From Nocardioides aurantiacus (GTDB lineage Bacteria; Actinomycetota; Actinomycetes; Propionibacteriales; Nocardioidaceae): 64,000 nucleotides of DNA. Positions 16,859-25,280 of this stretch are shown here, one piece after another. The stretch covers positions 2,852,001-2,916,000 of the forward strand of contig NZ_RKHO01000001.1 of assembly GCF_003752505.1 (NCBI RefSeq), in the 5' to 3' direction. The position numbers and the translations under genes were made by a program. The notes under the pieces are model-generated. The model made no database searches and was not told where the DNA came from. It saw only the letters and a program-made list of their open reading frames with translations. The stretch's first letter is position 1. Each line of letters opens with the position of its first letter.

Positions 16859-17455
16859 TCAGTACCAGCCGACGCGCTCCGAGTGTTCCCACGCGCCCTG
16901 GGGGTTGCCGTAGCGCGCGGCGATGTAGGCCAGCCCCCAGGTGATCTGGGTCTCTGCGTTGGTGCGCCAGTCGGGAGCGACGTCCGCCATCTTCGAGCCC
17001 GGCAGCGACTGCGGGATGCCATAGGCACCTGAGGAGGCGTTCTCGGCCAGGTGGTTCCAGCCGGACTCGCGCTGCCACAGCGCGTCGAGGTACTGCCACT
17101 GATCGGCCGGCAAGCCGAACTGGAGCATCAAGCGATATCCGAGCCCGCGGTTGGAGTCGGGGTCGACGTCGGTGGGCAGCACCTCGGGCGAGGCGGTGGC
17201 CATGGACGCAGCGATGCGCTCGGCGCGCTTGGCCAGCTGCTCGATGATGACGCGGCGCGGCACGCGGGCGGCAGCGCCGGTGCGCTCGACAGCAGCCTTC
17301 GTCCTCGCGGGGGTCGGCGCCTCGGCGGTCTGCGTCGCGACCGGTTCTGGGGACGGGGATCGCGTCGGTGCGGTGGGTGCCTCGGACGCCGTCGGCTCGG
17401 CCGCCGCGCAACCCGAGGTCAGCAGCGCGACGATCAGCAGCGCGACTATCCGCAC
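16859..17455 (-). CDS. Lytic-transglycosylase-like lipoprotein
   Basis: 198 residues. A short signal (VRIVALLIVALLTSGC) ends in a lipobox Cys near residue 16, a Pro/Ala/Thr linker follows, and the C-terminal ~80 residues carry the SLT-like signature: YLDALWQRESGWNHLAENASSGAYGIPQ, with the Glu of RESGWN as probable catalytic acid, then WGLAYIAARYGNPQGAWEH. Predicted to cleave peptidoglycan glycan strands at the cell surface. The frame is open further upstream but the GTG at 17455 is the start that gives a proper signal peptide. Confidence 0.8.
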   Translation of the reverse strand: MRIVALLIVALLTSGCAAAEPTASEAPTAPTRSPSPEPVATQTAEAPTPARTKAAVERTGAAARVPRRVIIEQLAKRAERIAASMATASPEVLPTDVDPDSNRGLGYRLMLQFGLPADQWQYLDALWQRESGWNHLAENASSGAYGIPQSLPGSKMADVAPDWRTNAETQITWGLAYIAARYGNPQGAWEHSERVGWY

Positions 17456-17674
17456 GGCTGGCCGCCCGGGAACCCCTCGACAGCTGCCGTCGTGGTGACA
17501 CCATGCCCTCGTCGCCACTCCGTGCCTGCGTTCACCGGCACAGGGTGGCATGGGGCCGTTGATCTGCGCACCGAACCTTCGGATCTCGGCAGAGTGCGTC
17601 CTGCAAGCGGCGGTGTGACGCACATCGGAGTCAGGCCCAGCGTGCTGTTCGCAGCCCGATGAGGACAAGACCCG

Positions 17675-17718
17675 TTGACAGCGCGTCCAACAAGTAGTTT
17701 CTTGTTCGTAAACTACTT
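17675..17718 (+). promoter_or_regulatory. Promoter -35 and 9-bp operator dyad of the first membrane/HTH module
   Basis: TTGACA (17675-17680) is a perfect -35 hexamer. Immediately downstream AAGTAGTTT (17692-17700) and AAACTACTT (17710-17718) form a perfect inverted repeat with a 9-base centre, ending 21 bases before the ATG at 17740. Its position fits autorepression by the winged-helix protein encoded in the operon; that pairing is an inference. Confidence 0.7.
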
Positions 17719-17739
17719 ACACCGAGAGGCGGGCGGGCG

Positions 17740-18177
17740 ATGGAACCCATCAGGCAGGATGCGGCAGCCATGCTGCAAGGAGCTAGTGGGGTCGAGTCCG
17801 CGGTGCGGGCACGGGCCCCACAGGAGCACCCGCTGTACTTTGCGACCGGTCTCGTGTTCGTGCTCGCCGGGCTGATCTTCGACATCACTGGCAACGCCGG
17901 CAGCGGCGGCGCAGCGGTGGCACTGACGGTGGCGTGGGTGCTCCTGGTCGGCGTCATGGTCGCCACCCATATCCCTTACTGGCGTCGGTACCGCCAGGTG
18001 CGGAAGCGGAGCACTCCGAAGTGGGTGGAGTGGACGCTTGCAGCGTGGGGCGTCGCCGCGCTCTTCGTCCTGGGGATCTTGCTCGACGGCAGCATCGGCT
18101 ACGCCTTCGCCCTGGGAGGCGTTGTGGGCGCTGTGCCGAGCCTGCTGTGGGCCGAGCGTCTTCGGCGCACCACGTGA
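17740..18177 (+). CDS. Small integral membrane protein, module partner of an HTH regulator
   Basis: 145 residues with four hydrophobic helices: about 30-48 (YFATGLVFVLAGLIFDI), 55-75, 98-115 and 118-135. No known transporter motif is present. Its stop overlaps the next gene's GTG (GTGA at 18174-18177), a winged-helix regulator, and an operator-like dyad lies just upstream. A similar two-gene unit in the opposite direction occurs at 20780-19837. Function unknown; membrane/regulator pairs of this kind may sense envelope state. Confidence 0.75.
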   Translation: MEPIRQDAAAMLQGASGVESAVRARAPQEHPLYFATGLVFVLAGLIFDITGNAGSGGAAVALTVAWVLLVGVMVATHIPYWRRYRQVRKRSTPKWVEWTLAAWGVAALFVLGILLDGSIGYAFALGGVVGAVPSLLWAERLRRTT

Positions 18178-18488
18178 CCGCCCACCCCCGGGCGCGCCTT
18201 GACGACTTGGTCCACCAGCCTGTGCGCTTCTCCATTCTCGCCGGCCTGGCCCAGGCCGATGAGCTGGAGTTCCGGTTCCTCCGCGACACCCTGCAGATCA
18301 GCGACTCAGTCCTGTCGCGCCAGGCCTCGACCCTCGAACAGGCTGGCTACATCGCCATCCGTAAAGGTCACGTCGGCAAGTGGCCCCGCACCTGGTTGGA
18401 ACTCACGTCAGCCGGGCGCGCCGCTTTCGACCGGCACCTCGCCACGCTGCGCGAGATCGTCGAGTCCCCGACAGGCACGCCAACTTGA
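18174..18488 (+). CDS. Winged-helix transcriptional regulator (HTH_34-like)
   Basis: 104 residues. LDDLVHQPVRFSILAGLAQADELEFRFL begins the winged helix, ISDSVLSRQASTLEQAGYIAIRK is the recognition helix with the wing, and LTSAGRAAFDRHL closes the domain, as in the ArsR/MarR-like 'transcriptional regulator' family PF13601. GTG at 18174 is coupled to the membrane-protein gene. It aligns by eye with the regulator at 19837-20163. The dyad at 17692-17718 is its likely binding site. Confidence 0.8.
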   Translation: MTAHPRARLDDLVHQPVRFSILAGLAQADELEFRFLRDTLQISDSVLSRQASTLEQAGYIAIRKGHVGKWPRTWLELTSAGRAAFDRHLATLREIVESPTGTPT

Positions 18489-19009
18489 GCGGCAGATTGC
18501 TCAACGGCGACGGCCCCTTGAACTGGACCCGAGGGGTCTTGCAGCGGGAGGCCGTCGAAGTGCCCCTCAGGAACTATCGAGTAAGCCGAGCAAGCCCGCA
18601 GTCGCGAAAAGGGTCAAGTGACTGGTCGTCGTCGTCGGTGGTGACTCCTGCATGACGCGGTGCGTTCGTTGCCGGCATGACGGGGCACTGAACGCCCCAA
18701 CGCTAGCCCGGGCCGCTTGCTGCAGCAGGCCCACGGCCACATACAAAACGATGCGGTAGGCCGATATTCCGGGGTGAGCGAATGCTTTCAAGTTACGCCA
18801 GCAGGCGGCGGATTGACGCACGTTGGACTGCCAGTCCCGAAACGGGATCCCGCGCCGGGTTGCTCCGCGAGCCCATCGTCTTCCGGCGAAGGACAGGGGG
18901 CACCTAGCGCACTTCCGCGCGTGTCCACTGGTGCAGAGACTGCGAACCACGGGGCTGTGCGGTTAGGGAGCACCTTGGTGCGATGAGGTGCCCTCGACAC
19001 GCCCTGCCG
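18489..19009. other. Gap without a supportable gene
   Basis: Low-GC accessory DNA with only short overlapping frames on both strands. The longest, on the minus strand around 18567-18950, has no recognisable features and poor codon bias. It looks like decayed sequence between the HTH module and an SDR fragment. Confidence 0.5.
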
Positions 19010-19216
19010 TCACGCTCCTGAGCCGACCCGCAACCCGGACATTCCCCCATCGACAGCGAGAGCCACTCCCGTGACCGAGGCCGACCCGGGGCCTGCGAGG
19101 TAGGCGATGGCCTCGGCCACCTCGGCGGCGGCGACCAGACGGCCGGTAGGTTGACGGGCCTCGAGGGCGGCCTGTTCGGCCGCTGGGTCCTTGGCCTCGG
19201 CCAGCAGCCGCCCCAA
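19010..19216 (-). pseudogene. C-terminal fragment of a short-chain dehydrogenase
   Basis: About 68 codons remain. EARQPTGRLVAAAEVAEAIAY followed by LAGPGSASVTGVALAVDGGMSGLRV is the standard SDR C-terminus, including the TG...VDGG substrate-loop/dimer end. The Rossmann motif and catalytic Tyr-Lys are absent, and no matching frame is found upstream of about 19216. It is therefore a truncated remnant rather than a small functional gene. Confidence 0.75.
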
Positions 19217-19836
19217 CGGTCGACGTCGTGTGGAGATCGTGTGCAGATCCGACGGCCGGCGGCGGCTGTTATGGACCCGGCTGAGAGGCCGGCGTTGAGC
19301 CCGTTTGGCGGCGCGGTCGGGCGGACACGGTCGCGGGGCCCTTTCAGCGTCGGTGGCCGATCAGGCACGACCGGCTCGTAGACCTTCGAGCAGAGACCGG
19401 CAGTGTCAGTCCACGGTAGTCGCTGGGCCTGTGTGCCGAGCGCGCCGAGCGTCAGCGCTGCGGCAGTCGGATCGCTGGTTCCGATCTGCAGAGGCTCAGC
19501 CACGTCGCCAACGGCGTGGGGAGACGGCGACCCTCCCACGGACGAACCCCTGGAGTCTCCCGCGCCGCGCTCCGTGCGAGGAAGGCTGGCGTTAGTTGGG
19601 TGCCAGATGCGGGACAACCGCTCCGATAGCGGATCGGTCAGCGGGACACGAAGGGAACGACTGCGACCGCCCAGAGCCGGACGTGGGCGACCGGCCGGAT
19701 GTGACGACCCAGACGCCGGTTGTTGTACGTCCTGTGCCGATGGTCGACGCCTTTGCTCGCCGGTCACAGGGAGTCGGGCGGACGGTTCCTACAGCAAGCG
19801 AAGCTGCCCACGCAGAGAGTTGGGGCGTTGCCCCTC
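19217..19836. other. Gap without a supportable gene
   Basis: About 620 bases with long but compositionally poor open frames on both strands (Arg/Ser/Pro-rich, no recognisable motif). No promoter, repeat or RNA structure stands out. Probably decayed island sequence following the SDR remnant. Confidence 0.45.
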
Positions 19837-20163
19837 TCAATCGCGCATGAGGTCGTGCAACCTCTCCAGCTGCTCCCAGTGCTCCTTGCGTGCGCGCCGC
19901 CCTTGAGCAGTGATGCATACGGTCGTGCGCTGTCTGCGCCCGCGGAAGGACTTCTTCACCGTGATCAACCCGGCGACTTCCAGGCGGGTCAGGTGGCTGG
20001 AGAGGTTCCCCTTACTGAGCCCGAGCATCGTCTCTAAAAAGGTGAAGTCGGCCTCGGCTACGGCGTCCAGCACCGACAGGATCGCCATCCGAGCCGGTTC
20101 GTGTACGACCTTGTCGATTGCGGGCAGGTCCGTCTGCGCCGGGGTGGGCTCCGGCACGGTCAC
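19837..20163 (-). CDS. Winged-helix transcriptional regulator (paralogue of the 18174 regulator)
   Basis: 108 residues. IDKVVHEPARMAILSVLDAV, FTFLETMLGLSKGNLSSHLTRLE and ITAQGRRARKEHWEQL align along the full length with the regulator at 18174-18488. GTG at 20163 overlaps the stop of the membrane-protein gene (GTGA), the same gene order and coupling as the first module. Likely represses its own operon through the dyad near 20798-20812. Confidence 0.8.
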   Translation of the reverse strand: MTVPEPTPAQTDLPAIDKVVHEPARMAILSVLDAVAEADFTFLETMLGLSKGNLSSHLTRLEVAGLITVKKSFRGRRQRTTVCITAQGRRARKEHWEQLERLHDLMRD

Positions 20164-20780
20164 ACCCCCTGTCTCCCAGACCCGCCCACCGAAGCCAGGA
20201 GCCGACGGTGGTCGAGCAGACCAATCACGATGACGGCGAGCCCGGTGGCGAAGAATGTCGATGTGATGCGGTGCCCATTGGCGACGGGCACCACGGCGGG
20301 TAGTAAGCCGCTCAATCCCAGCAACCCACAGGCCACTAGATGGCCTCTCGTGAGGCCACTGCGTCGCAGTTGGTGCCTCAGGAGCAGCAGGATGAGTCCG
20401 GCCAGCACTGGCGGGGCGAGGAGCACCGGCCACCCGGAGAAGAAGTCGTGGCCAATGCTCACGAGGATCAACGGCAAGCACAGGGCCGCCCCGACGCCCG
20501 GAAGAACCATGTCGCGCCGGTCTGCGCGCGCGGACCCCAAGTGATCGTCGTACCACCTGGCGACCCACCACGTCCCCACCCCCTGGATCACGAGGCCGAC
20601 GAGGCACGCAAACGGAGCCACCATGCCCGACTCGCGGCCACTCCAGAGCAGGGCGGAGGCCAAACCGGCACCCAGGGCCAACCCCAGACCGGTCGGCAAC
20701 AGCAATAGACCCTTGAGGCTCTCGTACTCCCGCACCACGGTCTCCAGCGGCAGGCGGTCGGCTTTGGCAGACAACCTCAT
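20160..20780 (-). CDS. Integral membrane protein of the second membrane/HTH module
   Basis: 206 residues. A soluble N-terminus of about 25 residues (RLPLETVVREYESLKG) precedes five or six hydrophobic helices, e.g. LLLLPTGLGLALGAGLASALL and GVGAALCLPLILVSIG. ATG at 20780 is preceded by the strong ribosome site GGGAGGTG. It is longer than the membrane partner in the first module and not obviously homologous beyond its topology. Coupled to the downstream regulator. Function unknown. Confidence 0.75.
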   Translation of the reverse strand: MRLSAKADRLPLETVVREYESLKGLLLLPTGLGLALGAGLASALLWSGRESGMVAPFACLVGLVIQGVGTWWVARWYDDHLGSARADRRDMVLPGVGAALCLPLILVSIGHDFFSGWPVLLAPPVLAGLILLLLRHQLRRSGLTRGHLVACGLLGLSGLLPAVVPVANGHRITSTFFATGLAVIVIGLLDHRRLLASVGGSGRQGV

Positions 20781-20797
20781 GTCACACCTCCCATCAA

Positions 20798-20812
20798 GTT
20801 TGTACTGCAAAC
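20798..20812. promoter_or_regulatory. Short dyad in the promoter of the second membrane/HTH module
   Basis: GTTTG (20798-20802) and CAAAC (20808-20812) are inverted around 5 bases, about 20 bases upstream of the ATG at 20780 (minus strand). It occupies the same place as the longer dyad of the first module, whose inner part GTTT...AAAC is similar. A candidate operator, weaker evidence than at 17692-17718. Confidence 0.4.
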
Positions 20813-20825
20813 CTATTGGTCTCAC

Positions 20826-21793
20826 AGACCATCGTCAAGGCCAGTCGGAAGACGCGCTCCCAAGCACCGGGGCGCGGGCCAGGTTTGAGGAGCGCGGCAG
20901 GTCAACTCACTGCTGGGCCGCGAAAGCGACCGTTGCCCCCGTCCCGCGTAGCGAAACACATGCAGCGACGACCCATGGGCGTATCGACGCGTAACGACCA
21001 ATCCCCGGAAGCGGATGGTGTTGTGGGACATGTTCGTCGCCGTCGACCCCATTCGGGCAGCGAGATCCTGGGTGAGGACGCCGAGCGCGTCGACCGGCTC
21101 GTTGGGCTCGGTGGGTAGTGTCTCCCAGAGCGCTTGCGATCCGGGTGTTGGACTGTGCTCGTCCCTGTTCTCCGGATGGGTGAGCCGAAAGGCGCCGCTG
21201 ACCGTCGTTCCCGTTTACCAGACGCCCAAGTCGCGGGGCATGGCTGCCGGAACGTCTACGCGGCTGCGTGATCGGACATCGAAGTGAGTAACCGGCGCGA
21301 ACATACGGCGCCTCACGTCATCCGATCGAGTCCTCCGCGCCCCGGGCCACGAGGATGCCAGTTCGGGTTCGCCAACCCGACAGGGTTTGCGAGCTACTAG
21401 CGCGACACCCAGGGCACCTCGCCCTCCGCGTCACTACGCCGCGCGTAAGCCTCACAGTCACGTCCGAGCGCTCCAGTCGACCCGCGACTCGCCGTCCCGA
21501 TTGAAGAACCCTCGGCGGGACACGGGCCATTGCTGAGGCAGTATCGTGAGCGTGCGCGTCCCACAAGACCCGTCCGACGGAGATTCCGGGGCAGGGGTGT
21601 TGAGCAACTCATGCGGCCATCTCAAGGAGTAGCGACGCAGACGCTCGTCTGGCATAGCGTCCAGCACGCGGCGGAATGACGCAGGTGCCGAGCTATGCGG
21701 ATCTACGGCGAGGCGCCGCCGAAGGGACCTCGTCCCCAGGACGCGGCCTGGCATGGCCCGGCATCGACTGAGCCGGTCGCGGATAATGACTGC
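20826..21793. other. Long gap without a supportable gene
   Basis: Nearly 970 bases. A minus-strand frame around 20822-21200 has protein-like stretches (e.g. LTQDLAARMGSTATNMSHNT, helix-turn-helix-like in feel) but lacks a start codon after the stop near 21210 and has no recognised match, so it may be a remnant. Just before the next gene, GATAAT at 21782-21787 could be a -10 element placing the transcript start at or near the ATG at 21794. Confidence 0.4.
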
Positions 21794-22648
21794 ATGAGCG
21801 AATCTGACGCCAGGCAGATCTTCGTCGCGGCTGCGTCGGAGCAGGACCTCGTGAATGCACAACGACTCCTGAGGGCTGCCGGTCTCAGACCTGGCGGTTT
21901 CGGCAGTAGCGACAATGCGGGTGTCATCGGTGAAGCGGCTGTCGATCTCCTTTCGCGTTCGAGCGGCGCACTCGCGGTTGTCTCAAGTCGAGGCCTCACC
22001 TCGAATGTGGCATTCGAGATCGGTATGGCTGCCGGCGCGGGGTTGCCCGTGGTGGTCCTCCAACTAGTTGACAAGAACGATCCTCCGTACGAGTTGCCGA
22101 CTGACCTCCGCTCGATCTTCCAAGTCCGTTGGGATCCAGCGGAGGCCCCCAGTCAGTCACTGGCCGCCCGCTTGCACGATCTGTTCATGGTCAAGTCCCC
22201 ACGGGTGGACACGGTCCCCCACGTGGGGTCGGAAGAGAATCGACGTCCCTTTGCAGATGAAGCGGAACGACGCGTCGCGACTGCGCTTGCGCCCATCGCT
22301 GAGTCGGTCGTGCCTCAGGGGCCTGGCAATGCCGTCGGAGTGCCAGACCTCGCCGCTTGGGTCGAGGATCTACCGAACTGGGCCAACCCCGTGTTGGTCG
22401 AGGTGAAGGCCCGCGACCTGACCGGTCGTGGACACGGTCGCGCCATCGCCGGATTGCGCACGTACATGATTAGGGGCCAAATCTCGTTGGGTCTTGTAGT
22501 GGTTCCGGGTCTTCATGAGGTCGAATGGCACAGCACTGAAGGGACCGCGATTGCACTGCTTGGGATAGACACTCTGGAACGTATGCCGCGCGAAGAGGTC
22601 GTTGCCCTTCTAATGCGAGGACGCAACCTCGTGGCGCACGCCAAATGA
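21794..22648 (+). CDS. TIR/SLOG-like sensor domain fused to PD-(D/E)XK nuclease-like domain
   Basis: 284 residues. Residues ~7-130 look like a TIR-like or nucleotide-sensing alpha/beta domain: IFVAAASEQDLVNAQRLLRA, the middle GVIGEAAVDLLSRSSGALAVV and SNVAFEIGMAAGAGLPVVVL, where E75 sits at the catalytic/ligand Glu position of such domains. Residues ~150-284 carry PD-(D/E)XK-type residues: E158 (FADEAERR), D185 (GVPDLAAW) and E203-V-K205 (PVLVEVKARDL). The stop overlaps the next gene (ATGA). Base composition is clearly lower in GC than core genes. A defence or stress-effector role is inferred; no exact family name can be given. Confidence 0.7.
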   Translation: MSESDARQIFVAAASEQDLVNAQRLLRAAGLRPGGFGSSDNAGVIGEAAVDLLSRSSGALAVVSSRGLTSNVAFEIGMAAGAGLPVVVLQLVDKNDPPYELPTDLRSIFQVRWDPAEAPSQSLAARLHDLFMVKSPRVDTVPHVGSEENRRPFADEAERRVATALAPIAESVVPQGPGNAVGVPDLAAWVEDLPNWANPVLVEVKARDLTGRGHGRAIAGLRTYMIRGQISLGLVVVPGLHEVEWHSTEGTAIALLGIDTLERMPREEVVALLMRGRNLVAHAK

Positions 22649-23174
22649 GCTACGACCGCGCCACGCTTGCCAGTTTGATCGGATCGCTCGAGGCTGCCGG
22701 AAGCACGACCGCGCGAGGCCAGCGGCTGCAGACTTGGTCCACTTCTTGGTGGAGGATCTTTCCGGCGTTGAAACGGTCGATCCCAATCGATTCAACATCG
22801 GGCGCACAGAGGAAAAAGACGTTTGGCTCCGCCACGCGCGAGAGCCAGCTGGGATGCCCTTCGACGACCGAGATGTTCCCGTCGAGTGCAAGAACGAAGG
22901 ATCCAAGACCAGCCCCAACGAGGTTGCCTGGTTTGGAGAAAAGATCCGGAACAGCGGAGGGCGCGATGGTGTGTTGATTACGAAGGCTGGACTCTCGGGT
23001 GACGTTCAGAGTGGTGGTCACGAGGAGGTGCGCCGACAGCTCGCTAAAGGCACGCGGATTGTTGTGCTAACGGTGCAAGAGCTCGCCATGCTTCGTTCAG
23101 GCGCCGACCTGCTTGCGCTCATCACGGACAGATTCACAGAGCTCAGACACCTTCAGGGCTACCGATCCGTTTAA
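22645..23174 (+). pseudogene. PD-(D/E)XK nuclease-like gene interrupted by a frameshift
   Basis: ATG at 22645 is coupled to the upstream gene. Frame 1 reads MSYDRATLASLIGSLEAAGS and on to GQRLQ; the natural continuation DLVHFLVEDLSGVE lies in the next frame starting at G22731, as if one base were missing at 22729-22732. The second frame then encodes GRTEEKDVWLRH and VPVECKNEG, giving the D...E-x-K nuclease signature of Mrr-like restriction enzymes, and runs to 23174. No slippery heptamer is visible at the junction, so mutation or sequencing error is more likely than programmed frameshifting. Intact length would be about 176 residues. Confidence 0.7.
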
Positions 23175-23373
23175 GCCAATGCTGGTACGCAACGAGAAGC
23201 GACGCTCGGAGGTGATCCGACGCCGTTCCGCGGCGGCAGGACGCCCATCTCGACAACCCGCATCGCGCAGATCCGGTTGGCTTCAGGTCGCTAGCGAGGG
23301 CCGCGGTCGAACGCGTTAGCAGGTCGGCGGCGGGCTTCCCGGCGAACCTGGTGGCCGACTGAGCCCTATCTAG

Positions 23374-23897
23374 CTACTCCAGTATATTCCCAACGTCGGT
23401 CCCCCAAGTCTGCGGTTTCAGGTCCGTCAGGCGACTAATCTCCCGCAGTACTGCACCGACTGTGTCGATGACATGCGCGGCCTCAGTGGGCCTGGTCTCG
23501 TGCGGGAAGGGACGTTTTTGGGTGCACGCAGCGGTCGCGCAGTTCGGTGGCTTTCAGCAAGTCCCGCCACAACCGTCCACCGCGGTCCAGTTCCTGCCAG
23601 ACAGGAACGCCGCGAGGAAGCTGATACGAGTCTTCAGGGACGTGAGGCGAGGTCGCGTGACAACCCTGCCGTGCTCATCCATGGCCGTTCCTGCTGGCGC
23701 AGCGTGTCATGGACAATCGGCTCTAGGCGCTCGCGACGCGCCTCCGCATGCCCGGCGGCAGCCATCTTCAACTGGCCCTCCAAAGCCGAGGACACGATTG
23801 CGGCTCGTGCGCACCTGTCCCTCCGGTCGAACTCCTCTGCATCCTCGGCCTCAACCGCTTCCGCATAGAACGTCGCGGCGTCGCGGTGTAGTTCCAT
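23374..23897 (-). pseudogene. Multiply frameshifted HEPN-like gene
   Basis: Four successive pieces in shifting frames rebuild one protein of about 170 residues. ATG at 23897 starts MELHRDAATFYAEAVEAEDA and leads to the helix CARAAIVSSALEGQLKMAAA. A second frame from about 23682 reads MDEHGRVVTRPRL and ISFLAAFLSGRNW. A third reads LWRDLLKATELRDRCVHPK, containing an R-x4-H HEPN motif. A fourth begins just after a run of five T (23515-23519) and reads FPHETRPTEAAHVIDTVGAV to the stop at 23374. The pieces make sense only together. A decayed (or mis-assembled) HEPN ribonuclease-type defence gene is the best reading. Confidence 0.65.
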
Positions 23898-24270
23898 GCG
23901 GAAGCATCCAGTTGTCGTCACTACCGTCGGCCGTGCGGCCGTTCTCACCGGTGTTACCGGGGTCAACGTCTCTCCGTGCGCTGGAGATTAGTCGGGGCTC
24001 AGCGCCCGGTCGGCCCATCCTGGGGCTCGCGTGCCGCAGTGCGCGGTAGGCCTCCGCCGGGGCGACTACTGCTCGGCTTGATGCTGTTGGTCGGCCATCG
24101 GCGATCCGAATATTCTGGCGTCCAGCGCCGGCGAATCGATGCATGCGCACGACACAGAAGGCCCGCAGGCCCGTCCAGATCCGCTATAGTCGGACGGTCG
24201 GCTTTGCGCCAACATTCTCAAGGCTGGAGCGAGCTTGCTGGGCTACCGTGGGCACGCCGGATGGCGCGAC
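23898..24270. other. Intergenic region upstream of the AbiGi-like gene
   Basis: No coding signal is supportable. TATAGT at 24185-24190 may be a -10 element for the gene starting at 24271, leaving a leader of about 75 bases. Nothing else stands out. Confidence 0.35.
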
Positions 24271-24903
24271 ATGTCAGAGTACGCCGTGCATTTCACAAAG
24301 GACGGCGCGGGGGGTACCGACGGCTATATGTCGATGATGTCGATCCTGTCTCAGGGCTACCTTAAGCCGAGCGGGCCATTCGGCGTGGCGGCGGAACTCG
24401 ATTTTCTAGGAAGTGCGCAAAAATCCGTGTGCCTGTCCGAGGTTCCCTTAGATCAGCTCGCGCGAGTGGTCGAGCATCGTAGTGAGTACGGAATTGGCTT
24501 CAAGCAGACAGTCTTGATTGAAAAAGGTGGGGCGCGGGTCTGGTACGTGAACGAGCCGTCGCTACTTGCCGAGTTTTGGCGAAAAATAACTGCAGAGCAG
24601 GGGGCCTTGCGGGACACTGACGCCGAGCTCTGGCGCGCGACGCCCTTTGTGGACCTTGCATCAGAGTCCGCATTGTTCAGTCGCTACGAGTGGGAACGCG
24701 AGTGGCGCGTTCCCGGCGGGCTGACGTTCAAGCCGAGTGATGTGGCGTTTCTGTTCATCCCCGAAGCGCTGCACGGCGCAGCTAAGTCCTTCTTTATCGA
24801 TGTAAAACTCGAGCGCCTAGGCCCGCATTACTCGTGCCCACTCCTCGACGCCGCCTGGCCCGAGGATCAGCTACAAGAGGCGTTCGCTCGAGTTGAGGAT
24901 TAA
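24271..24903 (+). CDS. AbiGi-like abortive-infection protein
   Basis: 210 residues. The start EYAVHFTKDG, MSILSQGYLKPSGPFGVA, KSVCLSEVPLDQLARVVEHRSEYGIGF and GGARVWYVNEP follow the pattern of PF10899 (putative abortive phage resistance protein AbiGi) and of DUF2971-type ADP-ribosyltransferase-fold relatives. The ATG at 24271 is preferred over the TTG at 24235 because homology begins there and GGATGG lies upstream. No partner AbiGii toxin is recognisable beside it. Likely part of a phage-defence cluster. Confidence 0.6.
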   Translation: MSEYAVHFTKDGAGGTDGYMSMMSILSQGYLKPSGPFGVAAELDFLGSAQKSVCLSEVPLDQLARVVEHRSEYGIGFKQTVLIEKGGARVWYVNEPSLLAEFWRKITAEQGALRDTDAELWRATPFVDLASESALFSRYEWEREWRVPGGLTFKPSDVAFLFIPEALHGAAKSFFIDVKLERLGPHYSCPLLDAAWPEDQLQEAFARVED

Positions 24904-25280
24904 AGTCCCCGCCTAGTGGCGACAACAGCGGGCAGGCGGCGGTGGAACGTATACGCGCCACCTGTTGGCGATGCTCATATCGTCAAATCTAGCAACGCCG
25001 AGATTGGCGCCGTCAGCGCGAGCGCCCGTCAGTGCCGTCGAATCTGCCCGCTGATCAGCGCGCGGACCGGGCGCTTGAAGGCGCCTCGGCCTGCGACTGG
25101 TGCCGACGGGCGGCGGCAAGACGCGCTGCTAACGCAGGTGCTAGCTGGCGATCGCCTCGAGATAGTCGGTCTCGGTCGGGCGTCGTGGCGCGCGTCGGAT
25201 GGCACGAGAACGCCTGACTACACAGACCCGCCTCGGCAGGCCGGTACCACGGCGGTTCTACACGTCGACCGGTGGCACCT
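24904..25280. other. Gap between convergent genes, no supportable gene
   Basis: About 375 bases between the AbiGi-like gene and the opposing 25281-26222 gene. Only short frames without motif or codon bias occur. No clear terminator hairpin was seen. Confidence 0.4.

Noticed and set aside
18567-18950. Minus-strand open frame of 127 codons in the island
   Set aside because: No recognisable domain, poor codon bias and no convincing start context; reported only as a gap.
22729-22737. Programmed -1 frameshifting in the second nuclease gene
   Set aside because: No slippery heptamer and no obvious downstream pseudoknot; a simple indel explains the break.
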